From positions 1,081,283 through 1,145,282 of the forward strand of contig NZ_CP072800.1 of the NCBI RefSeq assembly GCF_017901155.1: a stretch of 64,000 nucleotides of DNA. The letters are read 5' to 3'. This document shows positions 15,725-26,236 of the stretch, piece after piece; within the stretch, counting starts at the first letter, position 1, and each line of letters begins with the position of its first letter. The position numbers and the translations under genes are program-made. The notes under the pieces were generated by a model that saw only the letters and a list, made by a program, of their open reading frames with translations, did no database searches and was not told the origin of the DNA. Origin of the DNA: Candidatus Thiothrix anitrata (GTDB lineage Bacteria; Pseudomonadota; Gammaproteobacteria; Thiotrichales; Thiotrichaceae).

Positions 15725-17326
15725 ATGCCAACTGTTCAAGCCGCATTAGCGACACATTTTCAAGCCATTCGTGACACACACCTGCGTGAATTATTTGCGC
15801 AAGACCCGGCGCGTTTCGAGCGGTTTTCCCTGCGTGTCGGCGGTATTTTACTGGATTATTCCAAGAACCGGATTACGCCTGAAACCTTAAGTTTGTTGCT
15901 GCAACTGGCGGAAACAGCGGACGTTGCCGGATGGCGCGAGCGTATGTTCAGCGGTGAGAAAATCAACCATACCGAAGGGCGTGCGGTACTACACACCGCC
16001 TTACGTAACGTCAGTAATACCCCGGTCATGGTCGATGGTGAGGACGTAATGCCAGCAGTCAATGCGGTATTAGCCAGCATGGAGGCTTTTGCCGCGCAGG
16101 TGCGTAGTGGTGCATGGCGTGGCTATACGGGCAAGCCAATCACCGATGTGGTGAATATTGGAATTGGTGGTTCTGATCTGGGGCCGCAAATGGTGTGCCA
16201 AGCATTGAAACCGTATCAGTCGCCGCAGTTGCGTGCGCATTTCATGTCGAATGTGGACGGGGCACATGTAGTAGAGATTCTGGAAAATCTTGACCCTGAA
16301 ACCACCTTGTTTATCGTCGCCTCGAAAACCTTTACCACCCAAGAAACCATGAGTAATGCGCATTACGTGCGTGAATGGTTTTTGCAGCAGGCGCGTGACC
16401 CGGCGCACATTGCCAAGCATTTTGTGGCAGTTTCCACCAATCGTGCGGCGGTAATGGATTTTGGTATTGACCCTGCCAATATGTTTGGATTTTGGGATTG
16501 GGTTGGTGGGCGTTATTCCTTATGGTCAGCCATTGGTTTGCCGATTGTGCTGGCTGTTGGGATGGAAAATTTCCGTGCCTTATTAGCCGGGGCGCACGCA
16601 ATGGATCAGCATTTCCGTAGCGCACCGCTGGCAGAAAATATGCCGGTGATCCTCGCGTTGCTGGGGGTGTGGTACAACAATTACTTCGCGGCGGAATCAC
16701 AGGTGATTTTACCTTATGATCATTACTTGCGCAGTTTGCCGATGTATTTGCAGCAGGCAGACATGGAAAGCAATGGTAAATCGGTTGACCGCGATGGCAA
16801 CCCTGTTAGTCAGTCGACCGGGCCGATTATTTGGGGAGCGACAGGTATCAATGGGCAACATGCGTTTTATCAGCTTATTCATCAGGGTACGAAACTGATT
16901 CCGGCGGATTTCATTATTTCGGTAACGCCACCGACGGTTCTGCACGCGCATCACGATATTCTGATGGCTAATTTCCTTGCGCAAACCGAAGCGTTAATGC
17001 GCGGGCGCACTTTGGAGGAAACCGTTGCTAGTGGTGCGAGCGAACCGTTAGCCCCGAAGGTGTTTGCTGGCAATCACCCTAGTAATGCTTTATTGCTGGA
17101 CGCGCTGACTCCGCATACCTTGGGCATGTTGATTGCGTTGTATGAGCATAAAATATTCGTGCAAGGTGTTATTTGGAACCTAAACTCTTACGACCAATGG
17201 GGTGTGGAGCTGGGTAAGCAGTTAGCTAAGCAAATTTTGCCGGAATTACACGCAGCAAGTGTGGTTCATAGTCACGATGAGTCGACCAATGGCTTGATTA
17301 ATCATTATCGCGAATTTGGGTCGTAG
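15725..17326 (+). CDS. pgi: Glucose-6-phosphate isomerase
   Basis: Pgi interconverts glucose-6-phosphate and fructose-6-phosphate. The 533-residue sequence contains [14 protein letters not shown] and the signature [18 protein letters not shown]. Further matches are MESNGKSV and [16 protein letters not shown] with the catalytic His. The C-terminal Lys lies in [17 protein letters not shown]. It opens the glycogen cluster and starts after GAGGAGGA. It connects fructose-6-phosphate, made by gluconeogenesis or used by the PPi-PFK at 36 kb, with glucose phosphates feeding GlgC. Confidence 0.97.
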   Translation: MPTVQAALATHFQAIRDTHLRELFAQDPARFERFSLRVGGILLDYSKNRITPETLSLLLQLAETADVAGWRERMFSGEKINHTEGRAVLHTALRNVSNTPVMVDGEDVMPAVNAVLASMEAFAAQVRSGAWRGYTGKPITDVVNIGIGGSDLGPQMVCQALKPYQSPQLRAHFMSNVDGAHVVEILENLDPETTLFIVASKTFTTQETMSNAHYVREWFLQQARDPAHIAKHFVAVSTNRAAVMDFGIDPANMFGFWDWVGGRYSLWSAIGLPIVLAVGMENFRALLAGAHAMDQHFRSAPLAENMPVILALLGVWYNNYFAAESQVILPYDHYLRSLPMYLQQADMESNGKSVDRDGNPVSQSTGPIIWGATGINGQHAFYQLIHQGTKLIPADFIISVTPPTVLHAHHDILMANFLAQTEALMRGRTLEETVASGASEPLAPKVFAGNHPSNALLLDALTPHTLGMLIALYEHKIFVQGVIWNLNSYDQWGVELGKQLAKQILPELHAASVVHSHDESTNGLINHYREFGS

Positions 17327-17432
17327 GGAAAATATTCATTAAACCTTGATCTGTCACAAGGCGAAGTGCAACGTGAAGCTGTTAGCATCAAATTAAAGAC
17401 AGATAGCAAAAACACAAAACCACAGGTATTGC

Positions 17433-18431
17433 ATGGATATTATTGCTGGTGATATTGGCGGCACCAAAAGTTGGTTGCTGTGGGCAAAGGTTGCTGATGG
17501 CGTGGTGAACGTGTGTTTTGAGCATGTGTACGCGAGTGCCGATTTTGTTAGTGCCGACAGTCTTATGCAGCAATTTGTTAGTGCTGCGGGGCAAAGCGTG
17601 TCGCCTGATGTGGTCTGTCTTGCCTTGCCGGGGCCGGTGCAGGATGGGGTGATTCGTTTAACCAACCTCGACTGGACGCTGGAACGCATGGCACTGCAAG
17701 CAGTGCTGAAGACTCCACATTTACTCTTTATCAATGATTTTCAGGCGGCAGCACGCGGTGTTGCTACGCTGACAGCAACTGATTACGTCATGTTAAATCC
17801 GGCGGAACCGCTGGCTGGCGCAACCCGTGTTATTACCGGTGCGGGCACGGGTTTGGGTTTGGCATGGATGCAAGCCGACACCAAGGGACGTTACCAAGCT
17901 TTTGCCACAGAAGGCGGACACATCGACTTTTCCCCGGCTAATCCGCAACAGCAACGTTTGTTGAGTTTTATGCGTGAAACTTTTGCGCATGTATCGTGGG
18001 AGCGGGTGTTATCCGGCCCCGGCGTGAATCAGGTTTACCGCTTTTGCTTGCAAGATATGACCGGGGAAATCCCGCCTGCGTTGGGTGCGCGTAACGGTGC
18101 GCAAGTGAATGTCGCCGCTTTAGCTGGCGACCCGGTGGCACACGCAGCAATGGAGCTGTTTGTGGACATATACGCTAATTGGGTGGGCAATCTTGCCCTG
18201 CTCTATCAACCACGCGGCGGTTTGTATCTGGGCGGCGGGATTTCCGCGCGGATTCAGCCTTGGCTGCAAACCCCACGCTTTTTACAGGCGTGCTGCGACA
18301 AGGGGCGTATGTCCGGTTTAGTCCAGCAAACGCCTATTTATTTAATTACTAATACGCGCCTCGGCTTACAAGGAGCTTTGGCAGCGGCACTTGACACCAC
18401 AATGATCTGCGATGAGGATGCAACAATATGA
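17433..18431 (+). CDS. glk: Glucokinase
   Basis: This is a bacterial-type (ROK-related) glucokinase of 332 residues that phosphorylates glucose with ATP. It shows the phosphate-1 motif DIGGTKSWLLW, LPGPVQDG, the catalytic Asp in FINDFQA, GAGTGLGLAW and FATEGGHIDF. GGLYLGGGIS forms the C-terminal nucleotide site. The stop overlaps the glgC start by four bases (ATGA), implying translational coupling. It probably recovers glucose released during glycogen and maltodextrin turnover. Confidence 0.93.
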   Translation: MDIIAGDIGGTKSWLLWAKVADGVVNVCFEHVYASADFVSADSLMQQFVSAAGQSVSPDVVCLALPGPVQDGVIRLTNLDWTLERMALQAVLKTPHLLFINDFQAAARGVATLTATDYVMLNPAEPLAGATRVITGAGTGLGLAWMQADTKGRYQAFATEGGHIDFSPANPQQQRLLSFMRETFAHVSWERVLSGPGVNQVYRFCLQDMTGEIPPALGARNGAQVNVAALAGDPVAHAAMELFVDIYANWVGNLALLYQPRGGLYLGGGISARIQPWLQTPRFLQACCDKGRMSGLVQQTPIYLITNTRLGLQGALAAALDTTMICDEDATI

Positions 18432-19768
18432 CCTTGGATAAACAGCAACAGGCCAAGCTGTACCGCTATTACACTGAGCCAAAGATGGTCACGGAATTGA
18501 CCCGTAAAACGTTGGCGTTGGTGCTGGCGGGCGGTGAAGGTTCACGTTTGAAGGATTTGACCATGTGGCGGGCGAAACCGGCTGTGCCGTTTGGTGGTAA
18601 ATATCGCATTATCGACTTTGCCTTGTCTAACTGCGTGAATTCCGGGATTCGGCGCGTTGGGGTATTAACCCAATATAAATCGCACTCGCTAATTCGTCAT
18701 TTACAGCGGGCATGGGGTTTTATGCGTGCGGAAATCGGCGAATTCGTGGAAATTTTACCGGCACAACAACGTACCGCGAAAAAAGAGTGGTATCAGGGGA
18801 CTGCGGATGCATTGTTTCAGAATATGGATATTGTGCAGCGTCATGACCCTGACTACGTGTTAGTGCTGGGCGGTGATCATATCTATACGATGGATTATTC
18901 CAAAATGTTGATTCACCATCATGAAACTGGTGCGGATTTCACCGTGGGCTGTATTGAAGTGCCGGTAGCGGATGCGCGGGGTTTTGGGGTTATGTCGATT
19001 GACCAAAATACGCGTATTACCAAGTTTGTGGAAAAACCCAATGAACCTGATGAGATACCCGGTAAGCCCGGCGTAGCTCTGGCTTCTATGGGGATTTATA
19101 TTTTCTCACGGGATTTTCTGTATCAAGTATTGCATGAAGATGCCTCTAAGCAGCATTCCTCGCGGGATTTTGGTAAAGATATTATTCCATCGAGTATCCA
19201 TAAGGCTAAGGCGGTTGCTTATCCCTTCCGTAAGGAGAATGGTGAGCCGGGGTATTGGCGCGATGTGGGCACGGTACATTCCTATTGGCAGTCGAATATG
19301 GAGTTGTGCGGGGTTGATCCCGAACTGAATCTGTATGACCGTGATTGGCCGGTGTGGACTTATCAGGCGCAATACCCACCCGCTAAATTTGTGTTTGACG
19401 ATGAGGGTTGCCGTGGCGAAGCGATTGATTCGTTGATTTCTGCCGGGTGTATCCTGTCGGGGGCGCGGGTCAAGCGTTCCATGATCTTTTTCGCTTCAAC
19501 GGTGGAAAAGTACAGCATTATCAAAGACAGCGTGATTTTGCCGAAAGTCAGTATCGGGCAGCATTGCCGCATTACCAAAGCCATTATTGATAAAGGCACG
19601 GTGATTCCTGACGGCACTGTAATTGGTGAAGATTTAGAACTCGACCGCAAGCGTTTCCACGTCACCGAAGAGGGGATTGTGTTAATTACGGCGGAAATGA
19701 TGGGGCAGAAATTGCGCACCGGCAACAGTGACCAAGACAAGGATACCTTATGGCGGATGGCAAGCTAA
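18428..19768 (+). CDS. glgC: Glucose-1-phosphate adenylyltransferase
   Basis: GlgC makes ADP-glucose and PPi from glucose-1-phosphate and ATP, the committed step of glycogen synthesis. The N-terminal pyrophosphorylase motif is LVLAGGEGSRLKDLTMWRAK. GTADALFQNM and LVLGGDHIYTMDY are the substrate-site segments. The C-terminal part is a left-handed beta-helix (VILPKVSIGQHCRI). The 446-residue length is slightly above that of E. coli GlgC. It overlaps glk upstream and the GH57 gene downstream (19 bases). PPi released here can be used by Sat, PPi-PFK or HppA, all encoded in the window. Confidence 0.97.
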   Translation: MTLDKQQQAKLYRYYTEPKMVTELTRKTLALVLAGGEGSRLKDLTMWRAKPAVPFGGKYRIIDFALSNCVNSGIRRVGVLTQYKSHSLIRHLQRAWGFMRAEIGEFVEILPAQQRTAKKEWYQGTADALFQNMDIVQRHDPDYVLVLGGDHIYTMDYSKMLIHHHETGADFTVGCIEVPVADARGFGVMSIDQNTRITKFVEKPNEPDEIPGKPGVALASMGIYIFSRDFLYQVLHEDASKQHSSRDFGKDIIPSSIHKAKAVAYPFRKENGEPGYWRDVGTVHSYWQSNMELCGVDPELNLYDRDWPVWTYQAQYPPAKFVFDDEGCRGEAIDSLISAGCILSGARVKRSMIFFASTVEKYSIIKDSVILPKVSIGQHCRITKAIIDKGTVIPDGTVIGEDLELDRKRFHVTEEGIVLITAEMMGQKLRTGNSDQDKDTLWRMAS

Positions 19769-21474
19769 ATGTCGTTTTGTGCTGGCACATGCACCAGCCT
19801 TGGTATCGTGATGGCTTAGACGGTGATTACCGTTTGCCGTGGGTTTACCTGCACGGTTTGAAAGATTACAGCGATATGGCGGCACATTTGGAAATGCAGC
19901 CGCGTATGCGTTGTGTAGTGAACTTTTCTTCGGTGCTATTGGAGCAGGTGGATGATTACGCGCAGTCTGTAACCCAGTTTCTGGAAACCGGCGCACCGAT
20001 GCATGACCGGTTGCTGAATTTATTGGCGGGTATCGAGCCGATTCCCGTTGATGTCAGTCAGCGTGCGGAACTGATCGGGGAATGCCAGCGTTGCCACGCG
20101 CCGACGATGATTCATAAGCACCCACCGTTTCAGCGTTTATTCAAAATGATTGGCGCAACCGATGAGTCGGGTGTGGGTAATCAGCGGTTTCGTTGTTCCT
20201 TGGTGTATTTGAGTGACCAGTATTTTCTGGATTTGCTGACTTGGTATCACTTGGCCTGGCTGGGGCAGTCGTTGCAACACATTCCGAGTGTGCAACGCTT
20301 AATTGAGCAGGGTAAGGAGTTTACAGCGCAAGACCGGCATGAGTTGCTGCAAGTAATGCGCGATTGTTTGGCGGGATTGTTACCGCGTTATCGGCAATTG
20401 GCGGAACGGGGGCAAGTTGAACTGTCGATGACTCCGTACATGCACCCGATTGTGCCGTTGCTCAACGATTTCCAGAATATGCGTTGCGCGTTACCGGATG
20501 CACCTGCACCACACGCAGCGGATTACCCGGAAGGTGTGGAGCGTTCGCGTTGGCATTTACAGCGCGGCATTGAAGTGTTTGAGCATTATTTCGGGCGTAA
20601 ACCGCAAGGTGTGTGGTTATCCGAAGGTGGTGTGAGCGAAGATGCGGTGCGCTTGCTGGATGAATACGGGATTCGCTGGACGGCTTCCGGTGAAGGTGTG
20701 TGGCGCAACAGTTGCCGTTTGTCCGGTTATGATGGCGAGGATGAGCACAGCAAACGCAGCTTGTTTATGCCTTACCAGTTGTCGGATTCTGAGGTGCGGG
20801 TGTTTTTCCGCGATGATGGTTTGTCGGATTTAATCGGCTTTAAATACAGCGATTGGCACGCCCGTGATGCTGTGGGTGATTTCGTTCAGCATTTGGAAAA
20901 CATTGCGGTTTTCTTAAATAGTCACGCTCCACAGCGTGTCGTGTCGATTATTCTGGATGGGGAAAATGCGTGGGAATATTACCCGAATAACGGTGCGTAT
21001 TTCCTCGAAGCCTTGTATGCCGCGCTGGTGAGTTCGGATCAGATTAATGTCACCACCTTTGCACAAGTTAGCCAAACTTTACCCTCACGCCCATTGCCTG
21101 CGTTATGTGCGGGGAGCTGGGTGTACGGTTCGTTTTCGACCTGGATTGGTTCGCCAGACAAAAATCGTGGTTGGGATTATTTGGTGGAAGCCAAACACGT
21201 ATTTGATCGCGTTATGGCAGCAGGGTCGTTAACACCGGCACAGCAAGAACTTGCCAGCCGTCAATTAGGGGTGTGCGAAGGCTCCGACTGGTTCTGGTGG
21301 TTTGGGGATTACAACCCATCGGACAGCGTGCGCGATTTCGAGCGGTTGTATCGGCGGCAGTTGCGTAAGTTATACGCGCTGTTGGGTGTGCCAGCTCCCG
21401 ATTATCTCGATAAGCCAGTTTCACAAGGCGGTGGCGGTGCGGAAAACGCCGGTACGATGCGCAGGAATACGTAA
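19750..21474 (+). CDS. Glycoside hydrolase family 57 (alpha-glucan-acting) enzyme
   Basis: The 574-residue protein begins with the GH57 signature LCWHMHQPWYRD. It has the probable nucleophile Glu in GVWLSEGGVSED and the acid/base Asp in IILDGENAWEYYP. GH57 members include amylases, 4-alpha-glucanotransferases and branching enzymes. This one resembles the alpha-amylase-like group found beside glycogen genes. Exact specificity cannot be read from sequence. The gene sits between glgC and malQ and overlaps both, so it is expressed with the glycogen enzymes. Confidence 0.88.
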   Translation: MADGKLNVVLCWHMHQPWYRDGLDGDYRLPWVYLHGLKDYSDMAAHLEMQPRMRCVVNFSSVLLEQVDDYAQSVTQFLETGAPMHDRLLNLLAGIEPIPVDVSQRAELIGECQRCHAPTMIHKHPPFQRLFKMIGATDESGVGNQRFRCSLVYLSDQYFLDLLTWYHLAWLGQSLQHIPSVQRLIEQGKEFTAQDRHELLQVMRDCLAGLLPRYRQLAERGQVELSMTPYMHPIVPLLNDFQNMRCALPDAPAPHAADYPEGVERSRWHLQRGIEVFEHYFGRKPQGVWLSEGGVSEDAVRLLDEYGIRWTASGEGVWRNSCRLSGYDGEDEHSKRSLFMPYQLSDSEVRVFFRDDGLSDLIGFKYSDWHARDAVGDFVQHLENIAVFLNSHAPQRVVSIILDGENAWEYYPNNGAYFLEALYAALVSSDQINVTTFAQVSQTLPSRPLPALCAGSWVYGSFSTWIGSPDKNRGWDYLVEAKHVFDRVMAAGSLTPAQQELASRQLGVCEGSDWFWWFGDYNPSDSVRDFERLYRRQLRKLYALLGVPAPDYLDKPVSQGGGGAENAGTMRRNT

Positions 21475-22844
21475 TGGGTCAAGGGTTAAATACGGGGCGT
21501 GTTGCTGGTGTGTTGTTGCACCCGACATCATTGCCGTCCGGTCGTTTGGATGCAGATGCTTATCGCTGGGTGGATTGGTTAGCGCAGGCGGGTTTACGGG
21601 TGTGGCAGATGTTGCCGTTGGGTGTGCCGCTGGTGGGGTTGTCGCCGTATCAGTGTGCGTCGGCGTTTGCGATTAATCCGGGGTTGTTTGCTGGCGGGGT
21701 GTCGGGGAGTGATGACGCTACCGCTTTCAGTGTTTGGTACGAAAGTCAGCGGCATTGGGTGGACGATTATGCGTTGTTCATGGTGTTGAAGCAGCAGTTT
21801 ACGGGGCAGGAGTGGACGGCATGGCCGGGCGCGTTGCGTCAGCGCGAACCGCAGGCGATGGCGCAAGTGCGTAGTGAACACGCGGCGGCGATTAGTGCCT
21901 TGATTCAAGAGCAATACCGTTGTTATTGCCAGTGGCAGGATTTACGTCAATACGCCACCCGGCAAGGTGTCGCACTGTTTGGCGATATGCCGATTTTTGT
22001 GGCTTATGACAGTGCGGATGTCTGGGCGCACCCGGAATTGTTTTTGCTGAATGCAGATGGTGAAGCGGAATGGGTGACGGGCGTGCCGCCTGATTATTTT
22101 TCTGAAACCGGGCAACGCTGGGGCAATCCGCACTATCACTGGGAACGTATGGCGCAAACCGATTTCCAGTGGTGGCGGCAACGTTTGGAATACCACTTTG
22201 CGTTTTTTGATCTGGTGCGGATTGATCACTTTCGTGGCTTGGCGGCGAGTTGGATGATTCCGGCGAGTGAGCCGACCGCGATCAACGGTTACTGGCAGAA
22301 CGTTCCTGGCGATGCCATGTTAGCCAGTATTCAAACGACTTTGGGCGATTTACCGTTAGTGGCGGAAGATTTGGGGGTGATTACCCCGGATGTCACTGCG
22401 TTGCGCGATAAATACGCTTTACCGGGCATGAGCGTATTGCAGTTTAGCTTTGACCATTTTGAAGATAACCCGCATAAACCGCAGAACGTGCGTGAAAATA
22501 CCGTGTATTACACCGGGACGCACGACAATGATACCTTACTGGGCTGGTTTAACAGTCTGGATGCCGCGATGCAGCAACACGTCTTGCAGTCGCTGGCAAT
22601 TACCGAAGTGAGCGCGTTAACCACTGCGATGCTGGATACGGTGTTTGCCAGTAATGCGTTATTGGCGTTGGTGCCGTTGCAGGATTTATTGCAGTTAGGC
22701 AGCGAGGCGCGAATGAATGTACCGGGAACGGTTGACGGCAATTGGCAGTGGCGTTTCCAGTGGTCACAGTTGCCGGAAAACTTGGCATCGGTTTTGCACG
22801 AATCCTTATTACAGCACCAACGTTTAGGAAATACACCGCCATGA
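21474..22844 (+). CDS. malQ: 4-alpha-glucanotransferase (amylomaltase)
   Basis: This GH77 enzyme transfers maltosyl units between glucans. It has the conserved block [20 protein letters not shown], nucleophile Asp in [10 protein letters not shown], acid/base Glu in [13 protein letters not shown], and the third carboxylate in TGTHDNDT. N-terminal [11 protein letters not shown] is typical. At 456 residues it is on the short side for the family but shows no break. Its start shares one base with the preceding stop and its stop overlaps glgB, so translation is probably coupled. Confidence 0.94.
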   Translation: MGQGLNTGRVAGVLLHPTSLPSGRLDADAYRWVDWLAQAGLRVWQMLPLGVPLVGLSPYQCASAFAINPGLFAGGVSGSDDATAFSVWYESQRHWVDDYALFMVLKQQFTGQEWTAWPGALRQREPQAMAQVRSEHAAAISALIQEQYRCYCQWQDLRQYATRQGVALFGDMPIFVAYDSADVWAHPELFLLNADGEAEWVTGVPPDYFSETGQRWGNPHYHWERMAQTDFQWWRQRLEYHFAFFDLVRIDHFRGLAASWMIPASEPTAINGYWQNVPGDAMLASIQTTLGDLPLVAEDLGVITPDVTALRDKYALPGMSVLQFSFDHFEDNPHKPQNVRENTVYYTGTHDNDTLLGWFNSLDAAMQQHVLQSLAITEVSALTTAMLDTVFASNALLALVPLQDLLQLGSEARMNVPGTVDGNWQWRFQWSQLPENLASVLHESLLQHQRLGNTPP

Positions 22845-24730
22845 AACCACTGTTAAGTGCGTTCGACCTCAATTTGTTGATGGCTGGTAAGCATCATCAT
22901 GCTTGGAAAATTCTGGGCGCACATCCGCTGGTACTAGAAGGCGTTGAAGGTTGCCGTTTTGCGGTATGGGCACCGGGCGTACAACGTGTGAGCGTGGTCG
23001 GCGATTTTAATCAATGGGACGGGCGCGAACACCCGATGCGTTGTTGCGGGGATTCCGGGGTGTGGGAAGTATTTATTCCCGGCCTGTCAAGCGGCGTGGC
23101 GTATAAATACGAAATTCTTAACCGTAACGGGCATTTGCTGGTTAAAACCGACCCGTATGCCCAGCAAATGTTTTTACGCCCGGAAACCACTTCATGCGTT
23201 CCGAGCGTAGGTGATTACACTTGGCAAGATGCGCAATGGGTAGCAGCGCGTGCTGAGTTTGATTGGCAACACCGCCCTCTCAGCGTTTACGAAGTGCATA
23301 CCGGTTCTTGGCGCAAACACCCGGACGGGCGTTTTTATTCGTGGGCAGAATTGACGGAAACGTTGATTCCTTACGTGAAAGATTTGAATTACACCCACAT
23401 TGAATTGCTTCCCGTAGCGGAACATCCGCTGGATGAATCGTGGGGTTATCAGGTATCGGGCTATTACGCACCGACTGCCCGCCACGGTACGGCGGATGAG
23501 TTTCGTGCTTTTGTGGATGCTTGTCACCAGCAAGGCATTGGGGTGTTGCTGGACTGGGTTCCGGCGCATTTCCCGAAAGATGCTTTCGCGCTGGCAAAAT
23601 TTACCGGCGAACCGCTGTACGAACACGCTGACCCTCGCAGGGGCGAACATCAGGATTGGGGAACGCTGATCTTTGATTTCGGGCGTAATGAGGTGCGCAA
23701 TTTCCTGATTTCTAACGCGCTGTTCTGGATTGATGAATTCCATATCGACGGGTTGCGGGTGGATGCGGTGGCTTCGATGCTGTATCTGGATTATTCGCGC
23801 AAGGCGGGTGAATGGTTGCCGAATCAGTACGGCGGGCGTGAAAATTTAGAAGCGATTGCGTTCTTGCGGGAAATGAACACAGTTGTTCATGGCTATTTCC
23901 CCGGCGTGCTGACGATTGCGGAAGAATCAACTTCGTGGCCTGCGGTATCGCGTCCGGTAGAGCTGGGTGGTTTAGGTTTTAGCATGAAATGGAATATGGG
24001 TTGGATGAACGATAACCTGTCGTACATTGAGCAAAACCCGATTCACCGCAAATATCACCATAATCTGCTGACGTTTAGCCAGATGTATGCATATTCGGAA
24101 AACTTTGTATTGCCGTTGTCGCACGATGAAGTGGTGCATTTAAAGCACAGTATGCTGGATAAAATGCCGGGGGATTACTGGCAGGCGTTTGCGAATCTGC
24201 GCTTGTTTTACGCATGGCATTACGCGCATCCGGGTAAGAAATTGCTGTTTATGGGGTCGGAATTCGGGCAATGGGCAGAATGGAACGCCAAGCGTGAACT
24301 CGATTGGTCATTGTGCAGCTTTCCGGCACATGACAGCGTGCGCCATTTATTGCGGGATTTAAACCGGCTGTACCGGGATTTACCGGCGTTGCATCAGTTT
24401 GATTTTGACGGGCGCGGCTTTCAGTGGATTGATTGCCATGATTCGGATCAATCGGTGCTGAGTTTGGTGCGTCGCGGCGAAACAGCGCAGGATACGGTGG
24501 TGATTTTGCTAAACTTTACCCCAGTGCCGCGCTATAACTACCGCATTGGTGTGCCGGAAGCGGCGAGTTATTGCGAAATTTTGAATACCGATTCGGAATA
24601 TTACGGTGGGAGTAACTGCGGTAATGCGGGGGCGTTGTCGGTGTTGGCAGAGCCTTGGATGGGCTTTACGCATTCTGTGGAAGTGACTTTGCCACCATTG
24701 GGGGCTTTGTTTTTACAACGTTGTGAATAA
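22841..24730 (+). CDS. glgB: 1,4-alpha-glucan branching enzyme
   Basis: GlgB introduces alpha-1,6 branches into glycogen. The N-terminal CBM48-type domain has [20 protein letters not shown]. The GH13 core has [14 protein letters not shown], nucleophile Asp in [17 protein letters not shown], catalytic Glu in [10 protein letters not shown], and [10 protein letters not shown]. The start at 22841 gives 629 residues and an ATGA overlap with malQ. The longer frame from 22742 only adds residues read through malQ in another frame. Confidence 0.97.
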   Translation: MKPLLSAFDLNLLMAGKHHHAWKILGAHPLVLEGVEGCRFAVWAPGVQRVSVVGDFNQWDGREHPMRCCGDSGVWEVFIPGLSSGVAYKYEILNRNGHLLVKTDPYAQQMFLRPETTSCVPSVGDYTWQDAQWVAARAEFDWQHRPLSVYEVHTGSWRKHPDGRFYSWAELTETLIPYVKDLNYTHIELLPVAEHPLDESWGYQVSGYYAPTARHGTADEFRAFVDACHQQGIGVLLDWVPAHFPKDAFALAKFTGEPLYEHADPRRGEHQDWGTLIFDFGRNEVRNFLISNALFWIDEFHIDGLRVDAVASMLYLDYSRKAGEWLPNQYGGRENLEAIAFLREMNTVVHGYFPGVLTIAEESTSWPAVSRPVELGGLGFSMKWNMGWMNDNLSYIEQNPIHRKYHHNLLTFSQMYAYSENFVLPLSHDEVVHLKHSMLDKMPGDYWQAFANLRLFYAWHYAHPGKKLLFMGSEFGQWAEWNAKRELDWSLCSFPAHDSVRHLLRDLNRLYRDLPALHQFDFDGRGFQWIDCHDSDQSVLSLVRRGETAQDTVVILLNFTPVPRYNYRIGVPEAASYCEILNTDSEYYGGSNCGNAGALSVLAEPWMGFTHSVEVTLPPLGALFLQRCE

Positions 24731-24754
24731 TTTTTGCATAAAGCGATGTGACGC

Positions 24755-26218
24755 ATGAAACTGTTGTTTGTTGCCAGTGAGGTGTTCCCTTTGGTGAAAA
24801 CCGGGGGATTGGGGGATGTGGCCTACAGCTTGCCGTGTGCATTGCAGGCGCAAGGGGTGGATGTACGTTTATTGTTACCTGCTTACCGCGATGTGTTGCG
24901 GAAGTTGGGGGCAATTCGCATTTTGGGTTGGCTGGATGTGCAAGGCGCAAACCGTCAGCATAGCGTGCGGGTGGTGGAAGCAGAGCACCCGGATTTTCCG
25001 TTTCCGTTGTGGCTGGTGGATTGTCCGGCGTTGTTTGACCGCCCCGGCAACCCGTATTTGCAGCCGGAAGGTTACGATTGGGGCGATAATGCCGAGCGTT
25101 TCACCGTGTTTGCGCGGGTTGCTGCTGCCTTGGCGGAAGATGCACTGGGCGTTGGTTGGTTGCCAGAGGTGGTTCATGCGCACGATTGGCAAACGGGTTT
25201 AGTGCCTGCATTTTTGGATCATTTGCCGCAACGTCCGCAACGGGTGTTTACCATTCATAATCTGGCTTACGGCGGGCATTTTTCCCAAGCGGATTTCGCC
25301 GCGCTGCAATTGCCACATCATTGGTGGTCGGCGGAAGGGGTGGAGTTTTACGGCGGCTTTTCCATGCTTAAAGCAGGCGTTGTGTATTCAGATGCAGTGA
25401 CGACGGTTAGCCCGACTTACGCGCAGGAAATTTGTACACCGGCGTTTGGGTATGGCATGGACGGCTTGCTGCAATCGCGTCGTTATAAATTACACGGTAT
25501 TCTCAACGGGATTGATACGATTGCGTGGAATCCTGCGAGTGATCCGCATCTTGCCGCTTGGTATTTCGCCGGACAAGTGGAGCCGGGTAAGAGCCGCAAT
25601 AAACGCGAATTGCTGAAACGTTTTGGGGTGGATAATCCCGGTGCGCATTTGCAACACCCGTTACTGGGCATGGTGAGCCGTCTGGTGGAGCAAAAAGGGG
25701 TGGATTTGGTGGTGAATGCCATTCCGACCTTGCTGGAAACGACCGAGGCGCGTTTGGTGCTGATTGGTGCGGGACACGGTTATTTTGAGCAACGTTTGCG
25801 CGAACTCGCGGCGCGATACCCGGAACGTGTGTTCGTTTTCATTGGTTACGATGAATCGCTGGCGCATCTGCTGGAAGCCGGTTCAGACGTGTTTTTAATG
25901 CCTTCGCGGTTTGAACCGTGCGGGTTAAATCAAATGTACAGTTTGCGTTACGGTACGCCGCCCGTGGTATTTCATACCGGTGGTTTAGCCGATACGGTGA
26001 TTGATGCAACCCCGGAAGCCCTGAAGGCGGGAACCGCTAATGGTTTCGTGTTTCATGAGCTGAGTACCAAGGGTTTGTTGCAGGCGATTCAACGCGCTTT
26101 GGCGTGTTTTGCCAATCCCGCGCAGTGGGAAGCGGTGCAAGCCACCGGAATGCAGCAGGCTTTTGGCTGGGAAAAAAGCGCGGCACAGTATTTGCATCTT
26201 TATCGTGCAGACCGCTAA
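24755..26218 (+). CDS. glgA: Glycogen synthase (ADP-glucose type)
   Basis: GlgA extends alpha-1,4-glucan from ADP-glucose. This GT5 enzyme has the N-terminal KTGGLGDV loop that binds the nucleotide sugar, [11 protein letters not shown], and the C-terminal donor site [18 protein letters not shown]. Its 487 residues are the usual length. It follows glgB by 24 bases, in line with the rest of the operon. Confidence 0.97.
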   Translation: MKLLFVASEVFPLVKTGGLGDVAYSLPCALQAQGVDVRLLLPAYRDVLRKLGAIRILGWLDVQGANRQHSVRVVEAEHPDFPFPLWLVDCPALFDRPGNPYLQPEGYDWGDNAERFTVFARVAAALAEDALGVGWLPEVVHAHDWQTGLVPAFLDHLPQRPQRVFTIHNLAYGGHFSQADFAALQLPHHWWSAEGVEFYGGFSMLKAGVVYSDAVTTVSPTYAQEICTPAFGYGMDGLLQSRRYKLHGILNGIDTIAWNPASDPHLAAWYFAGQVEPGKSRNKRELLKRFGVDNPGAHLQHPLLGMVSRLVEQKGVDLVVNAIPTLLETTEARLVLIGAGHGYFEQRLRELAARYPERVFVFIGYDESLAHLLEAGSDVFLMPSRFEPCGLNQMYSLRYGTPPVVFHTGGLADTVIDATPEALKAGTANGFVFHELSTKGLLQAIQRALACFANPAQWEAVQATGMQQAFGWEKSAAQYLHLYRADR

Positions 26219-26236
26219 CGACAACGAGGAATTCCT

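Noticed and set aside
22742-22840. N-terminal extension of glgB
   Set aside because: The extra residues are read from malQ in another frame; the ATG at 22841 matches the family start and gives an ATGA overlap.
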